Shown piece by piece: positions 41,163 through 51,773 of a stretch of 64,000 nt of DNA; position 1 is the first letter of the stretch, and every line of letters starts with the position of its first letter. The position numbers and the translations under genes were made by a program. The DNA is taken from contig CP101406.1 in assembly GCA_024758765.1 (NCBI GenBank), forward strand, positions 2,046,001-2,110,000, in the 5' to 3' direction. Source of the stretch: Mycobacterium sp. SVM_VP21. GTDB taxonomy: Bacteria > Actinomycetota > Actinomycetes > Mycobacteriales > Mycobacteriaceae. The notes beneath the pieces were generated by a model, which had not been told where the DNA came from, ran no database searches, and saw nothing but the letters and a program-made list of their open reading frames with translations.

Positions 41163-41549
41163 ATGAGCGAGTCGCCAGTTTCCACCACACCGCCTCCTCC
41201 GTCACCACCGCCGAACCGGCTCTACCAAGCCGCCGCCTGGGTGGTGATCGTCGCCGGAACCGTCTTCGTCGCGGCCGTCATCTTCGGCACCGGCGTTTAC
41301 CTCAGCGGCGGCGGTTGGTACGGGCATCACCACCACGGACCGTGCATGATGCATCACGGTCCTCCGATGGGCCCCGGCTTCGGACCCGGCGGCCCGGGTT
41401 TCGGGCCGATGGGCCCCGGTGAGGAACCGGGGTGGCCGGGATTCCGGCCGGCCGGCCCGGGTAATGGCCCCGGCGGGCCCGGCGGGCCACCAGCTCCGCC
41501 GTCGGCACCCGCGCCGCCACCCCCGCCGTCGCCGCCCCCGCACCGCTGA
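41163..41549 (+). CDS. His/Pro/Gly-rich single-pass membrane protein (Rv3705A-like)
   Basis: The 128-aa protein has the same plan as the gene at 40752: a short Pro/Ser/Thr-rich start, one membrane helix (residues about 22-45), a HHHHGPCMMHHG metal-binding-like segment, then a long GPGGPG/Pro-rich tail ending SPPPHR. A tandem duplication origin is likely. Its localisation is probably the inner membrane with the tail outside. Its function is unknown. Confidence 0.75.
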   Translation: MSESPVSTTPPPPSPPPNRLYQAAAWVVIVAGTVFVAAVIFGTGVYLSGGGWYGHHHHGPCMMHHGPPMGPGFGPGGPGFGPMGPGEEPGWPGFRPAGPGNGPGGPGGPPAPPSAPAPPPPPSPPPHR

Positions 41550-41565
41550 TCCTTTCCAAAGCTGC

Positions 41566-41622
41566 CGAGTGTGCGGTTTCCTGCGCGACGTGCCATGTCA
41601 GCCGTAGGTAATCGCACACTCG
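41566..41622. repeat. Palindromic element upstream of catalase
   Basis: CGAGTGTGCG (41566-41575) and CGCACACTCG (41613-41622) are perfect arms; with GTT/AAT the stem reaches 13 bp around a 31-nt loop. It lies between the His-rich gene and catalase. It resembles the elements at 19870 and 38631 in size and layout. Confidence 0.45.
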
Positions 41623-41683
41623 TTGGCGGTCTGAGTCGAACGCGTTGAGTCACAGGCTCTTGAGCGCAAGAGGAGACAAGCAG

Positions 41684-43132
41684 ATGACCGAGCACCACAC
41701 CACTACCGATTCCGGAATCCCGGCGCCCAGCGACGGTGAGTCGCTGACGATCGGCCCGGATGGTCCCATCCTGTTGCAGGATCACTATCTGATCGAGCAG
41801 ATGGCGATGTTCAACCGGGAGCGCACCCCGGAACGTCAGCCGCACGCCAAGGGCGGTGGGGCATTTGGGCACTTCGAGGTCACCGCAGACGTCACCAAGT
41901 ACACCAGGGCCGCGGTGTTCGCGCCGGGCGCCAAGACCGAAACGCTGACAAGGTTTTCCACCGTCGCCGGCGAGCGGGGCAGCCCAGACACCTGGCGGGA
42001 CCCCCGCGGTTTCGCGACGAAGTTCTACACCTCTGAGGGCAACTTTGACCTGGTTGGCAACAACACCCCGGTCTTTTTCATGCGTGATCCGTTGAAGTTC
42101 CAACACTTCATCCGCTCGCAGAAGCGTCGCGCGGCCAGCAACTTGCGCGACCACAACATGCAGTGGGACTTCTGGAGCCTCACACCGGAGTCGGCTCACC
42201 AGGTCACCTGGCTGATGGGAGACCGGGGCATCCCGAAGAACTGGCGTCACATGAACGGCTACTCCAGTCACACCTATAGCTGGATCAACGCCGCCGGAGA
42301 GATCTTCTGGGTCAAATACCACTTCATCAGCGACCAGGGTGTGGAGTTCCTCGCCCAGGATGAGGCCGACCGGTTGGCCGGCGTCGATGCCGACTACCAC
42401 CAGCGGGACCTCTACGAGGCGATCGAGCGCGGTGAATATCCGAGTTGGACGCTGAAGATGCAGATCATGCCGTTCGAGGAGGCAAAGACCTACCGCTACA
42501 ACCCGTTTGATCTGACCAAGGTGTGGCCGCACGCCGACTACCCGCTGATCGACGTCGGCACGCTGACCCTGGACCGCAATGTCAGCGACTATCACAGTGA
42601 GATCGAGCAGGCGGCGTTCCAGCCCAACAACATGGTGCCCGGCACCGGTTTGAGCCCGGACAAGATGCTGCTGGCTCGAGGTTTCTCCTACGCCGACGCC
42701 CACCGGGCCCGGATCGGGACGAACTACAGTCAATTGCCGGTCAATGCACCGAAATCCGAGGTGCACAGCTACTCCAAAGACGGTGCCATGCGGTTCGTCA
42801 ATGCGACGGACCCGGTGTACGCGCCGAACTCGATGGGCGGCCCCAAGGCTGACCCGGCGCGTGCTGCCGAAGTGCGATGGCACGCCGACGGGGACATGGT
42901 GCGCTCCGCCTACACGCTGCGCCCCGACGACGACGACTTCAGCCAGGCCCGGACTCTGGTCCGCGATGTCCTCGATGACGACGCTCGGAAGCGGTTGGCT
43001 GCCAATATTATTGGCCACGTGTCGGCCGGTGTCACCGAGCCGGTGCTGTCCCGGGTGTTCGAGTACTGGCGCAACGTCGACCCCGATCTGGGTCGCGCGG
43101 TGGAGGCCGGGGTGCGAGCCAACCTTGCCTGA
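41684..43132 (+). CDS. Monofunctional heme catalase
   Basis: The 482-aa small-subunit catalase has the distal His H54 in [14 protein letters not shown], the distal Asn in [11 protein letters not shown], and the proximal heme ligand Tyr in [10 protein letters not shown], with the RFSTVAGE signature. It breaks down hydrogen peroxide. AGAGGAGA precedes the ATG by 8-9 nt. It is not part of the M. tuberculosis order as remembered, where KatG is the only catalase, so it is a lineage-specific gene. Its stop overlaps the next gene. Confidence 0.95.
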   Translation: MTEHHTTTDSGIPAPSDGESLTIGPDGPILLQDHYLIEQMAMFNRERTPERQPHAKGGGAFGHFEVTADVTKYTRAAVFAPGAKTETLTRFSTVAGERGSPDTWRDPRGFATKFYTSEGNFDLVGNNTPVFFMRDPLKFQHFIRSQKRRAASNLRDHNMQWDFWSLTPESAHQVTWLMGDRGIPKNWRHMNGYSSHTYSWINAAGEIFWVKYHFISDQGVEFLAQDEADRLAGVDADYHQRDLYEAIERGEYPSWTLKMQIMPFEEAKTYRYNPFDLTKVWPHADYPLIDVGTLTLDRNVSDYHSEIEQAAFQPNNMVPGTGLSPDKMLLARGFSYADAHRARIGTNYSQLPVNAPKSEVHSYSKDGAMRFVNATDPVYAPNSMGGPKADPARAAEVRWHADGDMVRSAYTLRPDDDDFSQARTLVRDVLDDDARKRLAANIIGHVSAGVTEPVLSRVFEYWRNVDPDLGRAVEAGVRANLA

Positions 43133-43787
43133 CGGCCGGCGGTCCGCCGCGACTTTGCTGGCGGGGCTGGGACTGGCCGCTGTCGGTGCAGCGGTCACTC
43201 CGGTCGCCGCCGCCGGGCCCTCCGAACCCGGCGTGGTCTCCTACGCGGTGCTGCCGAAGGGTTCGGTCGGCAACATCGTCGGGGCCCCGATGGGCTTCGA
43301 AGCCGTCTCCGGCCAGCCGTTCCAGGCTTACTGGGTCGATGACCCGGCATGCAACAACTGGGCCGACGTCGGACTGCCCGAGGTCTACAACGATCCCGAC
43401 CTGGCATCGTTCAACAGCGCCGTCACCCAGACCTCGGCCACCGATCAGGGCCATTTCGTCAAGCAGGCGGTGGGGGTGTTCGCCACCAACGATGCTGCCG
43501 CCGCAGCGTTCCACCGTGTCGTCGACCGGACCGGCGGCTGTTCGGGCCGCACCACCGCGATGCATCTGGACAACGGAGTTACCCAGGTCTGGGAGTTCAG
43601 CGGCGGGCCGGCCACGGCTACGGACGCGGCCTGGACCAAGCAGGAGGCCGGCACGGACCGGCGCTGTTTCAACCAGACCCGGCTGCGGGCCAACGTCTTG
43701 TTGCAGGCCAAGGTCTGCCAGTCCGGTAACGCCGGCCCGGCGGTGAACGTGCTGGCAGGAGCGATGCAGAACTCCCTAGGTCAATAA
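43125..43787 (+). CDS. Secreted PknH-like sensor-domain protein (Rv3705c-like)
   Basis: The 220-aa protein has a signal peptide ([19 protein letters not shown]...PVAAAG) and a PknH_C-type extracellular domain with four spaced Cys (ACNNW, GGCSG, RRCFN, KVCQSG) that would give two disulfides. The TTG at 43125 is the only start codon in frame that leaves a full signal peptide; it overlaps the catalase stop by 8 bases. Position before egtA matches Rv3705c. It may bind small ligands; the role is unknown. Confidence 0.78.
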   Translation: MPDGRRSAATLLAGLGLAAVGAAVTPVAAAGPSEPGVVSYAVLPKGSVGNIVGAPMGFEAVSGQPFQAYWVDDPACNNWADVGLPEVYNDPDLASFNSAVTQTSATDQGHFVKQAVGVFATNDAAAAAFHRVVDRTGGCSGRTTAMHLDNGVTQVWEFSGGPATATDAAWTKQEAGTDRRCFNQTRLRANVLLQAKVCQSGNAGPAVNVLAGAMQNSLGQ

Positions 43788-43851
43788 TCACCGGTCCGCT
43801 TGTCGCCCCTCTCCGGTAGCGTCGGGAAGATCGACGGGCGGAGGGGTTGAT

Positions 43852-45138
43852 ATGGGGTTCGCCGCGGCGACGCAACTGTCCCGCGGAGATGAATCTTGCC
43901 TGGGCGGCCCCGAGCTGTCCGGTGCCGCCGACGCCGCGGACTACATCACGCAGCGTTGCCTCACCGACGCCCCGCACGGCCGGGTGGGTTTGGAGATCGA
44001 AGCACACTGCTTCGACCCGACCGACCCGCACCGTCGGCCCGGCTGGGCCGAGATCGGTGACGTGCTGCGGCCTCTGCCGGCCTTGCCGGGCGGCAGTGTC
44101 GTCACGGTCGAGCCCGGCGGTGCTGTGGAGCTCTCCGGCCCACCGCTGACCGATGCCCTCGCCGCGATCGACGCGATGGCGGCCGACCAGGCGGTGCTGC
44201 GGGCGGCGTTCGCCGACGCCGGCCTAGGGCTGGTACAGCTGGGCGCCGACCCGCTGCGGCCCACGGAGCGGGTCAACCCCGGTGAGCGTTACGCGGCCAT
44301 GGAACAGTTCTTCGCCGCCAGCCACACCGGTTCGGCCGGTGCGGCGATGATGACATCGACGGCGTCGGTCCAGCTCAATCTGGATGCCGGTACACGTTCC
44401 GGTTGGGCCGACCGTATCCGGCTGGCCCACGCCCTGGGCCCGACGATGGTCGCGATCGCCGCGAACTCACCGCTGCTGGCCGGAGAGTCCTCTGGCTGGC
44501 GCTCCACCCGGCAGCGGGTGTGGAGCCGGCTGGACTCGGCGCGCTGCGGTCCCGTCCTCGGCCTAGACGGCACCGACCCCGCCACCGACTGGGCGCGGTA
44601 CGCGCTCAAAGCGCCCGTCATGCTGGTGCACACTCCCGAAGCGATTCCGGTCAGCCGCTACGTGCCGTTCGCCGACTGGGCCGACGGGCGGGTGCGGCTC
44701 GGCGATCGCCGAGCCGGCACCAAAGACCTCGACTACCACCTGACCACACTGTTTCCGCCGGTGCGGCCGCGCGGATGGCTGGAGATCCGCTACCTCGACA
44801 GTGTCGACGACACCCTCTGGCCGGCACTGATATTCACCCTGGCCACCCTGCTCGACGACCCGGTCGCCGCCGACAGCGCCGCCGACGCCGTCGCCCCCGT
44901 CGCTACCGCCTGGGACGTCGCCGCCCGGATCGGCCTGGCCGACCCGCGGCTGCATGCGGCGGCCGGACACTGCGTTGGACTGGTCGCTGATCGGGCACCG
45001 GCATCGCTGCGCGACGGGATGGATCGGCTGGTCGGCATGGTCGAACGAGGTCGCTGCCCGGCCGACGACGTCACCGACGAAGTGACCCGGACCGGCGCCA
45101 CCGCGATGGTGACCCGATTGGCACGCAGACAGTTATGA
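43852..45138 (+). CDS. egtA: Glutamate-cysteine ligase EgtA
   Basis: The 428-aa glutamate-cysteine ligase (GCS2 type) makes gamma-glutamyl-cysteine, the sulfur donor for ergothioneine. Family motifs are visible: [24 protein letters not shown], and [21 protein letters not shown] site 7 nt before the ATG sets the start. First gene of a five-gene operon, overlapping egtB by four bases. Confidence 0.95.
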   Translation: MGFAAATQLSRGDESCLGGPELSGAADAADYITQRCLTDAPHGRVGLEIEAHCFDPTDPHRRPGWAEIGDVLRPLPALPGGSVVTVEPGGAVELSGPPLTDALAAIDAMAADQAVLRAAFADAGLGLVQLGADPLRPTERVNPGERYAAMEQFFAASHTGSAGAAMMTSTASVQLNLDAGTRSGWADRIRLAHALGPTMVAIAANSPLLAGESSGWRSTRQRVWSRLDSARCGPVLGLDGTDPATDWARYALKAPVMLVHTPEAIPVSRYVPFADWADGRVRLGDRRAGTKDLDYHLTTLFPPVRPRGWLEIRYLDSVDDTLWPALIFTLATLLDDPVAADSAADAVAPVATAWDVAARIGLADPRLHAAAGHCVGLVADRAPASLRDGMDRLVGMVERGRCPADDVTDEVTRTGATAMVTRLARRQL

Positions 45139-46424
45139 CCACATCCGAAATATTGGCCCGCGACCTGACCCGGGCGCGGCAGCGCACGCTGGCGCTCGTC
45201 GACTTCGACGACGCCGAGCTGCACCGCCAATACGACCCGCTGATGAGCCCGCTGGTGTGGGACCTGGCCCATATCGGTCAGCAGGAGGAGCTGTGGCTGT
45301 TACGCGACGGGGACCCGGTGCGGCCCGGCATGCTCCCGGCCGATGTCGAGGGCCTCTACGACGCCTTCACCCACCCGCGGGCCAGCCGCGTCGAGCTGCC
45401 GCTGTTGGCGCCTGAACAGGCCCGGAAGTATTGCGCCACGGTGCGTTCCAAGGTCTTCGACAAGCTGGAGTCCCTGCCCGTGGAGGCGGGAGGTCCCCCG
45501 GACAGGTTCGTGTTCGGCCTGGTGCTCAGTCATGAACACCAGCACGACGAGACCATGCTGCAGGCGCTGAACCTGCGTGCCGGCGCGCCGCTGCTCGGCG
45601 CCGGGGGCGGCCTGCCCGCCGGGCGGCCGGACTGGGCGGGAACCTCGGTGCTGGTACCGGGCGGTGAATTCGTGCTCGGCGTCGACGCCGCCGATGAGCC
45701 CTTCTCGCTCGACAACGAGCGCCCCGCGCACCGCGTCGAGGTGGCGGCGTTCCGGATCGGCCGAGTGCCGGTGACCAATCGCGAATGGCGGGAGTTCATC
45801 GACGACGGCGGCTACCGGCGCCCTCAGTGGTGGAGCGAACGGGGTTGGCGTCACTGTGTGCAGGCCGGGTTGACCGCGCCGGAGTTCTGGGGCCCCGACC
45901 ATCGATCCCGGGTCCGGTTCGGCCACGCCGAGACCCTCCCCGACGACGAGCCGGTGCAGCACATCAGCTACTTCGAGGCGCAGGCATACGCGGCATGGGC
46001 CGGGGCCCGGCTGCCCACCGAGATCGAATGGGAGAAGGCCTGCGCCTGGGATCCGTCCGCAGGCGCGCGACGCCGCTACCCCTGGGGCGGCACCGATCCG
46101 TCGGCCGAGGTGGCCAACCTCGGCGGGGCGGCGCTGCGACCGGCGCCGGTCGGGGCCTACCCGGACGGGGCGTCGGCCTATGGCGTGCAACAACTCCTCG
46201 GCGATGTCTGGGAGTGGACGAGCTCGCCGCTGCGGCCATGGCCGGGCTTTTCTCCGATGATCTACCAACGCTATTCGGAGCCGTTCTTCGGTGGCGACTA
46301 CCGGGTGCTGCGCGGCGGCTCGTGGGCGGTGGCCGGCGAGATCCTGCGGCCGAGCTTCCGCAACTGGGACCACCCCTATCGGCGGCAGATCTTCGCCGGT
46401 GTCCGACTGGCCTGGGACGCCTGA
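45135..46424 (+). CDS. egtB: Ergothioneine sulfoxide synthase EgtB
   Basis: The 429-aa non-heme iron enzyme joins hercynine with gamma-glutamyl-cysteine using oxygen. It has an N-terminal DinB_2 domain with the iron ligands H46 (LAHIGQQEE) and H133/H137 (SHEHQHDE), and a C-terminal formylglycine-generating-enzyme-like domain ([27 protein letters not shown]). Its ATG lies inside the egtA stop and its stop overlaps the egtC ATG (TGATG). Confidence 0.96.
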   Translation: MTTSEILARDLTRARQRTLALVDFDDAELHRQYDPLMSPLVWDLAHIGQQEELWLLRDGDPVRPGMLPADVEGLYDAFTHPRASRVELPLLAPEQARKYCATVRSKVFDKLESLPVEAGGPPDRFVFGLVLSHEHQHDETMLQALNLRAGAPLLGAGGGLPAGRPDWAGTSVLVPGGEFVLGVDAADEPFSLDNERPAHRVEVAAFRIGRVPVTNREWREFIDDGGYRRPQWWSERGWRHCVQAGLTAPEFWGPDHRSRVRFGHAETLPDDEPVQHISYFEAQAYAAWAGARLPTEIEWEKACAWDPSAGARRRYPWGGTDPSAEVANLGGAALRPAPVGAYPDGASAYGVQQLLGDVWEWTSSPLRPWPGFSPMIYQRYSEPFFGGDYRVLRGGSWAVAGEILRPSFRNWDHPYRRQIFAGVRLAWDA

Positions 46425-47116
46425 TGTGCCGGCACCTGGGCTGGCTGGGCCGGCCGCGGTCGTTGGCCGAGCTGATGCTGGAGCCGCCGCAGGGCCTGCT
46501 GGTGCAGTCCTACGCTCCGCGCCGACAGCAGCACGGGTTGCTCAACGCAGACGGTTGGGGTGCAGGACTTTTCGACGGCGACGTGCCGCGGCGGTGGCGC
46601 AGCGCGGCGCCACTGTGGAGCGACGGGTCGTTCGCCTCGATCGCCCCGATGCTGGCCAGCCACTGCGTGGTGGCCGCGGTGCGTTCAGCCACTGTCGGGA
46701 TGCCCATCGAGGCCAGCGCCACCGCGCCGTTCACCGACGGCAGTTGGCTGCTGTCGCACAACGGCGTGGTGAACCGCGAAGTCCTGACTGTCACCGATCG
46801 TGCCGAATCGGTGTGTGACAGTGCCGTACTGTCGGCGGCGATCTTTGCCCGCGGGGTGGCATCGCTGGGCGAGGTGATCACGGAGATCGGTGCGGCTGAC
46901 CCGCAAGCGCGACTGAACATAGTGGCTGCCAACGGTTCCCGGATGTTGGCGACGACCTGGGGAGATACCTTGTCGATGTTGCACGGTGCCGATGGGGTGG
47001 TGCTGGCCAGCGAGCCCTACGACGACGACCCACGCTGGGTGGATATCCCAGACAAGCACCTGGTGGAAGCGTACGACGGCGAGGTCCGTGTCACGGCCTT
47101 GGATGCCATCCGATGA
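46424..47116 (+). CDS. egtC: Gamma-glutamyl hercynylcysteine sulfoxide hydrolase EgtC
   Basis: The 230-aa class II glutamine amidotransferase-fold hydrolase has an N-terminal nucleophile Cys2 (MCRHLGWLG) and the family motifs [14 protein letters not shown] and LSHNGVVN. It removes the glutamate from the EgtB product. Overlap with egtD is ATGA. Confidence 0.95.
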   Translation: MCRHLGWLGRPRSLAELMLEPPQGLLVQSYAPRRQQHGLLNADGWGAGLFDGDVPRRWRSAAPLWSDGSFASIAPMLASHCVVAAVRSATVGMPIEASATAPFTDGSWLLSHNGVVNREVLTVTDRAESVCDSAVLSAAIFARGVASLGEVITEIGAADPQARLNIVAANGSRMLATTWGDTLSMLHGADGVVLASEPYDDDPRWVDIPDKHLVEAYDGEVRVTALDAIR

Positions 47117-48078
47117 CGGTCTCGATAGCCAATCATCTGGCGGCCGACGCGGCGCGCACCGCACTGCGGGCCGATGTCCGCCAAGGGCTGGCGCAGCATC
47201 CGAAGTCTTTGCCACCCAAGTGGTTCTACGATGACGTCGGCAGCGAGCTGTTCGACCAGATCACCCGGCTGCCCGAGTATTACCCGACCCGCGCCGAGGC
47301 GGAGATCCTGCGGGCACATTCGGGCGAGGTGGCGGCGCTGTCGGGTGCGGACACCCTGGTCGAACTGGGCAGCGGCACCTCGGAAAAAACCCGGATGCTG
47401 CTCGACGCACTGCAGGACGCCGGGACGCTGCGCCGATTCATCCCGTTCGACGTGGACGCCGGGGTGCTGGAGACGGCGGGGGAGGCGATTGCCGGTGACT
47501 ATCCCGGCGTGCGAGTGGACGGTGTCTGCGGCGACTTCGAGCACCATCTGGCGCAGATCCCCGACGGTGGCAGACGATTGTTCGTGTTTCTGGGATCGAC
47601 CATCGGCAACCTGACACCGGGTCCACGTGCCGATTTCCTGGCAGACCTCGCCGCAGTCATGCATGACGGTGATGGCCTCTTGCTGGGCACCGATCTGGTC
47701 AAAGACACCGGCAGGCTGGTGTGTGCCTACGACGATGCGGCCGGGGTGACCGCGGCGTTCAACCGTAACGTGCTCGCGGTGGTGAATCGTGAACTCGATG
47801 CCGACTTCGACCTGGACGAGTTCGCCCATGTGGCGCGCTGGAATTCGGCGGAACAGCGGATCGAGATGTGGCTGAGGGCCCGCCGCGCCCAGCATGTCGT
47901 AGTCGGTGCGCTGGACATGGCTGTCGATTTCGTGGCCGGTGAGGAGATGCTGACCGAGGTGTCCTGCAAATTCCGTCCGGAGCAGGTGGCCGACGAACTG
48001 GCCGACGCGGGTCTGCGACGCAGACGGTGGTGGACCGACGCGGCAGGTGATTTCGGCCTGTCGCTCGCCATCAAATGA
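47113..48078 (+). CDS. egtD: Histidine N-alpha-methyltransferase EgtD
   Basis: The 321-aa SAM-dependent enzyme trimethylates histidine to hercynine. Motifs: [18 protein letters not shown] at about 33-50, the SAM loop [13 protein letters not shown], and [11 protein letters not shown]. It overlaps egtE by four bases. Confidence 0.96.
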   Translation: MTVSIANHLAADAARTALRADVRQGLAQHPKSLPPKWFYDDVGSELFDQITRLPEYYPTRAEAEILRAHSGEVAALSGADTLVELGSGTSEKTRMLLDALQDAGTLRRFIPFDVDAGVLETAGEAIAGDYPGVRVDGVCGDFEHHLAQIPDGGRRLFVFLGSTIGNLTPGPRADFLADLAAVMHDGDGLLLGTDLVKDTGRLVCAYDDAAGVTAAFNRNVLAVVNRELDADFDLDEFAHVARWNSAEQRIEMWLRARRAQHVVVGALDMAVDFVAGEEMLTEVSCKFRPEQVADELADAGLRRRRWWTDAAGDFGLSLAIK

Positions 48079-49157
48079 GCCTCGCCGACAGCTGGCGCGC
48101 CGCGCGCCCACCGGTCGCCGGGCTGCACCTGGACAGTGCGGCCTGCTCACGGCAGAGCTATGCGGCACTGGATGCCGCAGCCCGCCATGCCCGTCACGAA
48201 GCCGAGGTCGGTGGCTACGTCGCCGCCGAGGCGGCCGTGCCGGTACTCGATGCCGGGCGGGCGGCATTCGCGGCCTTGACCGGCATGGCCGATGCCGACG
48301 TGGTGTTCACCACCGGGTCGCGAAATGCGCTGGATCTCCTGCTGTCCCGATGGCCGGGGGTGCAGCGCACCTTGGCCTGCCTGCCCGGCGAGTACGGCCC
48401 GAATCTGGCGGTGATGGCGGCGCACGGGTTCAGCTGGCGGCTGCTGCCGGTGGACGACGCCGGCCGTCTGGTGCTCGACGAGGCGGCGACCGCACTAGCC
48501 GCCGACCCGCCGAGCCTGGTGCACCTGACTCCGGTCGGCAGTCACCGCGGGCTGGTGCAGCCCCTGGCGCAGATGGCGGGTATCTGCCGCGGGCTCGGCG
48601 TTCCACTGGTTGTCGACGCGGCGCAGGCCCTGGGGCAGATCGACTGCGCCGTTGGTGCCGATGCCGCCTATTCGTCGTCACGCAAGTGGCTTGCCGGGCC
48701 GCGCGGTGTCGGGGCGCTGGCGCTACGGCCGGCGTTGGCCGAACTGTCGGCGGTCGGACCGGAGGCCGGTGACGTCAACGTCGCTGCGCAGGTAGGGTTC
48801 TCCGTTGCACTGGGGGAGCACCTGGCGGCCGGGCCGGTGGCGGTTCGTGCTGCGCTGGCCGACGGGGGCGCCCGGAGCCGACGGGTGCTGGCTCAGTTGC
48901 CCGGCTGGCGGGTGGTCGAGCAGCTCGACGAACCGAGCGCCATCACCACCTTGGTACCGCCCCCGGGAACCGATCCGGTGGCGGTACGGGCATGGCTGAT
49001 CGCTGAACACGGGATCGTCACCACCGCAGCCGGAGTCGAACGCGCACCGCTGGAGCTGACCGTGCCCGTGCTGCGAATCTCACCGCACGTCGATACCACC
49101 GAGGACGACGTGGAGGTGCTCGCTACGGCGTTGGCCGCTGCGCCGCACGGCGGATGA
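48075..49157 (+). CDS. egtE: Ergothioneine biosynthesis PLP-dependent C-S lyase EgtE
   Basis: The 360-aa class V aminotransferase-fold lyase has the PLP lysine K204 in [13 protein letters not shown] and the PLP-binding Asp and Gln motif [10 protein letters not shown]. It splits hercynylcysteine sulfoxide to ergothioneine, pyruvate and ammonia. Last gene of the cluster; it ends 19 bp from the convergent large gene. Confidence 0.93.
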   Translation: MSLADSWRAARPPVAGLHLDSAACSRQSYAALDAAARHARHEAEVGGYVAAEAAVPVLDAGRAAFAALTGMADADVVFTTGSRNALDLLLSRWPGVQRTLACLPGEYGPNLAVMAAHGFSWRLLPVDDAGRLVLDEAATALAADPPSLVHLTPVGSHRGLVQPLAQMAGICRGLGVPLVVDAAQALGQIDCAVGADAAYSSSRKWLAGPRGVGALALRPALAELSAVGPEAGDVNVAAQVGFSVALGEHLAAGPVAVRAALADGGARSRRVLAQLPGWRVVEQLDEPSAITTLVPPPGTDPVAVRAWLIAEHGIVTTAAGVERAPLELTVPVLRISPHVDTTEDDVEVLATALAAAPHGG

Positions 49158-49176
49158 AGACTGTTCTGGGCGAACG

Positions 49177-51477
49177 CTAGTGGCCGAACAGGCCGCCGCC
49201 GTGGCCGCCGCCGAACAGGCCGCCACCACCGCCGCCGAACAGTCCACCACTGCGGGATCCGCCGCCGCCGAACAGGCCGCCGCCACCGCCGCCGAACAGT
49301 CCGCCGCCGGGCTTGCCGCCGCCGAAGATTCCGCCCGGCTTGCCGCCGCCGCCGAACAGGCCACCACCCAGGTTGGGCATGGACGGTGCGCTCGGTGCGG
49401 GCAGCGAGGGCAGCGAGGGTGCCTGCGGTGCGGTGAACGACGGCAGCGAGGGCAGCGTGGGCGCCTGGGGTGCCGGAATCGACGGGAGCGAGGGTGCCTG
49501 CGGTGCGGTGAACGACGGCAGCGTGGGCGCCTGGGGTGCGGGCAGCGACGGCAGTGACGGCGCCTCGGGAACCGGAAGCCCGGCCGGGGGGCCCGAATTC
49601 GGTAGTTGGATGGGCAGATTCGGCAGCTGGATTCCCGGGTTGGGGTTGACGGCGGGCGCGTCGGGAACCTTGACCGGCAGCTCCGGCAGCTGAATGCCCG
49701 GGTTGGGGTTGACGGCGGGAAGATCCGGCACCTGAACCGGCGGATCCGGCAGTTTCACTACCGGGGGGTTCGGGTTGACCACCGGGATTTCAGGTTTGAC
49801 GACCGGTGGGTTCGGCTTGACCACCGGGATTTCCGGCTTGACGACCGGTGGGTTCGGCTTGACCACCGGGATTTCGGGTTTGACCACCGGGGGATTGGGC
49901 TTCACGACCGGCGGATCGGGTAGCTCGATCGGCGGGTTCGGTTTCACCACCGGGGGATGCGGCTTCACGACCGGCGGATTGGGCTTGACCACCGGGGGAT
50001 TGGGCTTCACGACCGGCGGATTGGGCTTGACCACCGGGGGTTCGGGCTTGACCTCGGGCGGTTGGGGCTTGACCACCGGGGCAGGTGCCGCCGGCTTCTT
50101 ACCGGGCAACCCCCACAGGAATGACAGATCGGGCATCCCCGACAGGACGGGCCGGTGTGGGGCCGGCTGCGGAAGAGGCGCCAACAGGAAGGGCGACGGA
50201 GTCTGCGCCGCCGGCGGGTGGATGGGCAACGACGGACCGAAGACCGGGGCGGGAACGAACAACGGTCCGGTGCTGGCCCCGGCCGCCACCGGCTGTGGAA
50301 CCGGCGAACCGGCCGCAGGCGCACCCAGCGGCACTGCCGCCGGAAGGTCGGGTGCCGACGGCAGGCTCAACGGCGGCAGCGGAATCGAGTCCGCTGGTGC
50401 CTGCCCCATCACCGGTGGTTGTCCCCCGAACGGCTCGGTGGCGGGTACCTGAAGATTCGGAGCCCGGTGCGGAATGGTCAGAGCCCGCCCCAGATCCGGC
50501 CGCAGCGCAACCAGGTTGGGAGTGATGTCCAGCGTCATGGCCACCATCAGCGCCGACGCTGCGGCGAAAGCGGCAGACGCCAACGCCGCGCCGGCCACCA
50601 GCAGCGGACGGCGGGGCGGGTGGCCCGCCGCTTCGAAGAGCTCGGTGGCCGCTTCGGCGTCTTCGTCGGGCACTGCGCTGTAGGCCAGATCGTCGGCGTC
50701 GAATCCGGGGATGTCGTAGTAGCGGGGCCCGACGGCACCGGATGCGGGCTCTTGCGTGTAGGCCAGCGCGGCGGACTCCGCCTCGACACCGACCAGGCGG
50801 GCAGAGGCCAGTGCCGCACCGCGGGCCAGCGCGGCACGTGGCTCCGCGGGTTCACACACCTCGTGGTCGACCGTCGCCTCCAACCGCGGCCGCAACGCGG
50901 TCGAATCGCCCTCGGCGCAGAGCAGAAAAAGACCGTCCGGAGACGTGTGGGCGGCGTTGAGCCGATCGGCGACCGTGTCGACCGCGGCGGTGGCGTCGCC
51001 ATCATCGAGGGCTTGCCGAAAGATCCGGGTGACGGTGCCGTCGGTGCAGTCGACCATGGCCAGTGTCGCGGTCGACGCCTCGACGGACAGCAGCCCCATC
51101 TGGTCGCAGCCGACCGTCTGTCCCAGGTTGTGGGCCAAGCTTGCCGCCGCAAGCACGGGGGAGACCAGAGCCACGTTTTCCAATCCATCGAGGGCGCCGC
51201 TGGAAAGCCGTGAACTCAGTGCTGCTGCGTCGAGCGGATCGGTCACCGTGACGCCGGTCGACACCAGGTGAAGACCGGCCGAGTCCGCGGCGTCACGCGC
51301 CCGCAGGATGGCCGCGATCAACGCGTCGACGGCGGCGAATTCGACGGAGTCGTCGGGAGGCACGTCAATGCTGAGCTCTTCCAGCGTGACGCCGTCCCCG
51401 CGTTCGCCGCAGACCAACACGGTGTGGATGGTGGCGGGTGTGCTCGACGCAAGTGCCACACCGAGGACGGCGTCCAT
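49177..51477 (-). CDS. DUF7159-type membrane protein: Hsp70-like head, Pro heptad repeats, GGLFGG tail
   Basis: The 766-aa protein has four parts. Residues about 1-240 resemble an actin/Hsp70-like ATPase fold as in mycobacterial DUF7159/Rv0312-type proteins (family recalled). One membrane helix follows at about 295-315. Residues about 450-560 hold about 15 heptads of the VVKPNPP type and variants, flanked by Pro/Ala-rich linkers and PSLPS repeats. The last 65 residues are Gly-rich with GGLFGGGG units. The Pro-rich part would be extended outside the membrane and could span the wall. It is divergent from glpK; the function is unknown. Confidence 0.8.
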   Translation of the reverse strand: MDAVLGVALASSTPATIHTVLVCGERGDGVTLEELSIDVPPDDSVEFAAVDALIAAILRARDAADSAGLHLVSTGVTVTDPLDAAALSSRLSSGALDGLENVALVSPVLAAASLAHNLGQTVGCDQMGLLSVEASTATLAMVDCTDGTVTRIFRQALDDGDATAAVDTVADRLNAAHTSPDGLFLLCAEGDSTALRPRLEATVDHEVCEPAEPRAALARGAALASARLVGVEAESAALAYTQEPASGAVGPRYYDIPGFDADDLAYSAVPDEDAEAATELFEAAGHPPRRPLLVAGAALASAAFAAASALMVAMTLDITPNLVALRPDLGRALTIPHRAPNLQVPATEPFGGQPPVMGQAPADSIPLPPLSLPSAPDLPAAVPLGAPAAGSPVPQPVAAGASTGPLFVPAPVFGPSLPIHPPAAQTPSPFLLAPLPQPAPHRPVLSGMPDLSFLWGLPGKKPAAPAPVVKPQPPEVKPEPPVVKPNPPVVKPNPPVVKPNPPVVKPHPPVVKPNPPIELPDPPVVKPNPPVVKPEIPVVKPNPPVVKPEIPVVKPNPPVVKPEIPVVNPNPPVVKLPDPPVQVPDLPAVNPNPGIQLPELPVKVPDAPAVNPNPGIQLPNLPIQLPNSGPPAGLPVPEAPSLPSLPAPQAPTLPSFTAPQAPSLPSIPAPQAPTLPSLPSFTAPQAPSLPSLPAPSAPSMPNLGGGLFGGGGKPGGIFGGGKPGGGLFGGGGGGLFGGGGSRSGGLFGGGGGGLFGGGHGGGLFGH
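49745..50079. repeat. Tandem 21-bp repeats coding VVKPNPP heptads
   Basis: About 15 adjacent 21-bp units code for VVKPNPP and variants (VVKPEIP, VVKPHPP, EVKPEPP) in the gene at 49177. Near-identical units such as the alternating VVKPNPP/VVKPEIP block suggest recent slippage or recombination and possible length variation between strains. Confidence 0.85.
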
Positions 51478-51773
51478 GTCTTCTCCGATTCAGTTCTGAC
51501 CTGCACGCGGTCGGCCACGGCGGCTTTTGGGGGGCATAGACATCGGCGGCGTTCCGACACCGTTTGTTCACCATTACGACATCTACTCGCAATACTTCGA
51601 AATATGCGCCGGAGTGAATGAATAGCGTCTGATGGGTTCGTGAAGAACGTCTAATTTTGTGGACTGACCGGTCCCGGTCGTCGCGATCCTGTCGGGTAGC
51701 GCCACCCCGGTCGGACTAGGTGGGCCATGATGGACGCGGCACCGACCGGCACCGGTATGGACAGGAGTCAGAC

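Noticed and set aside
41354..43198. A 614-codon frame antisense to catalase and the His-rich gene
   Set aside because: The catalase frame has its full active site, and the antisense product is low-complexity.
49745..50079. CRISPR-like regular repeats
   Set aside because: The units are adjacent 21-bp coding repeats with no spacers and keep the reading frame.
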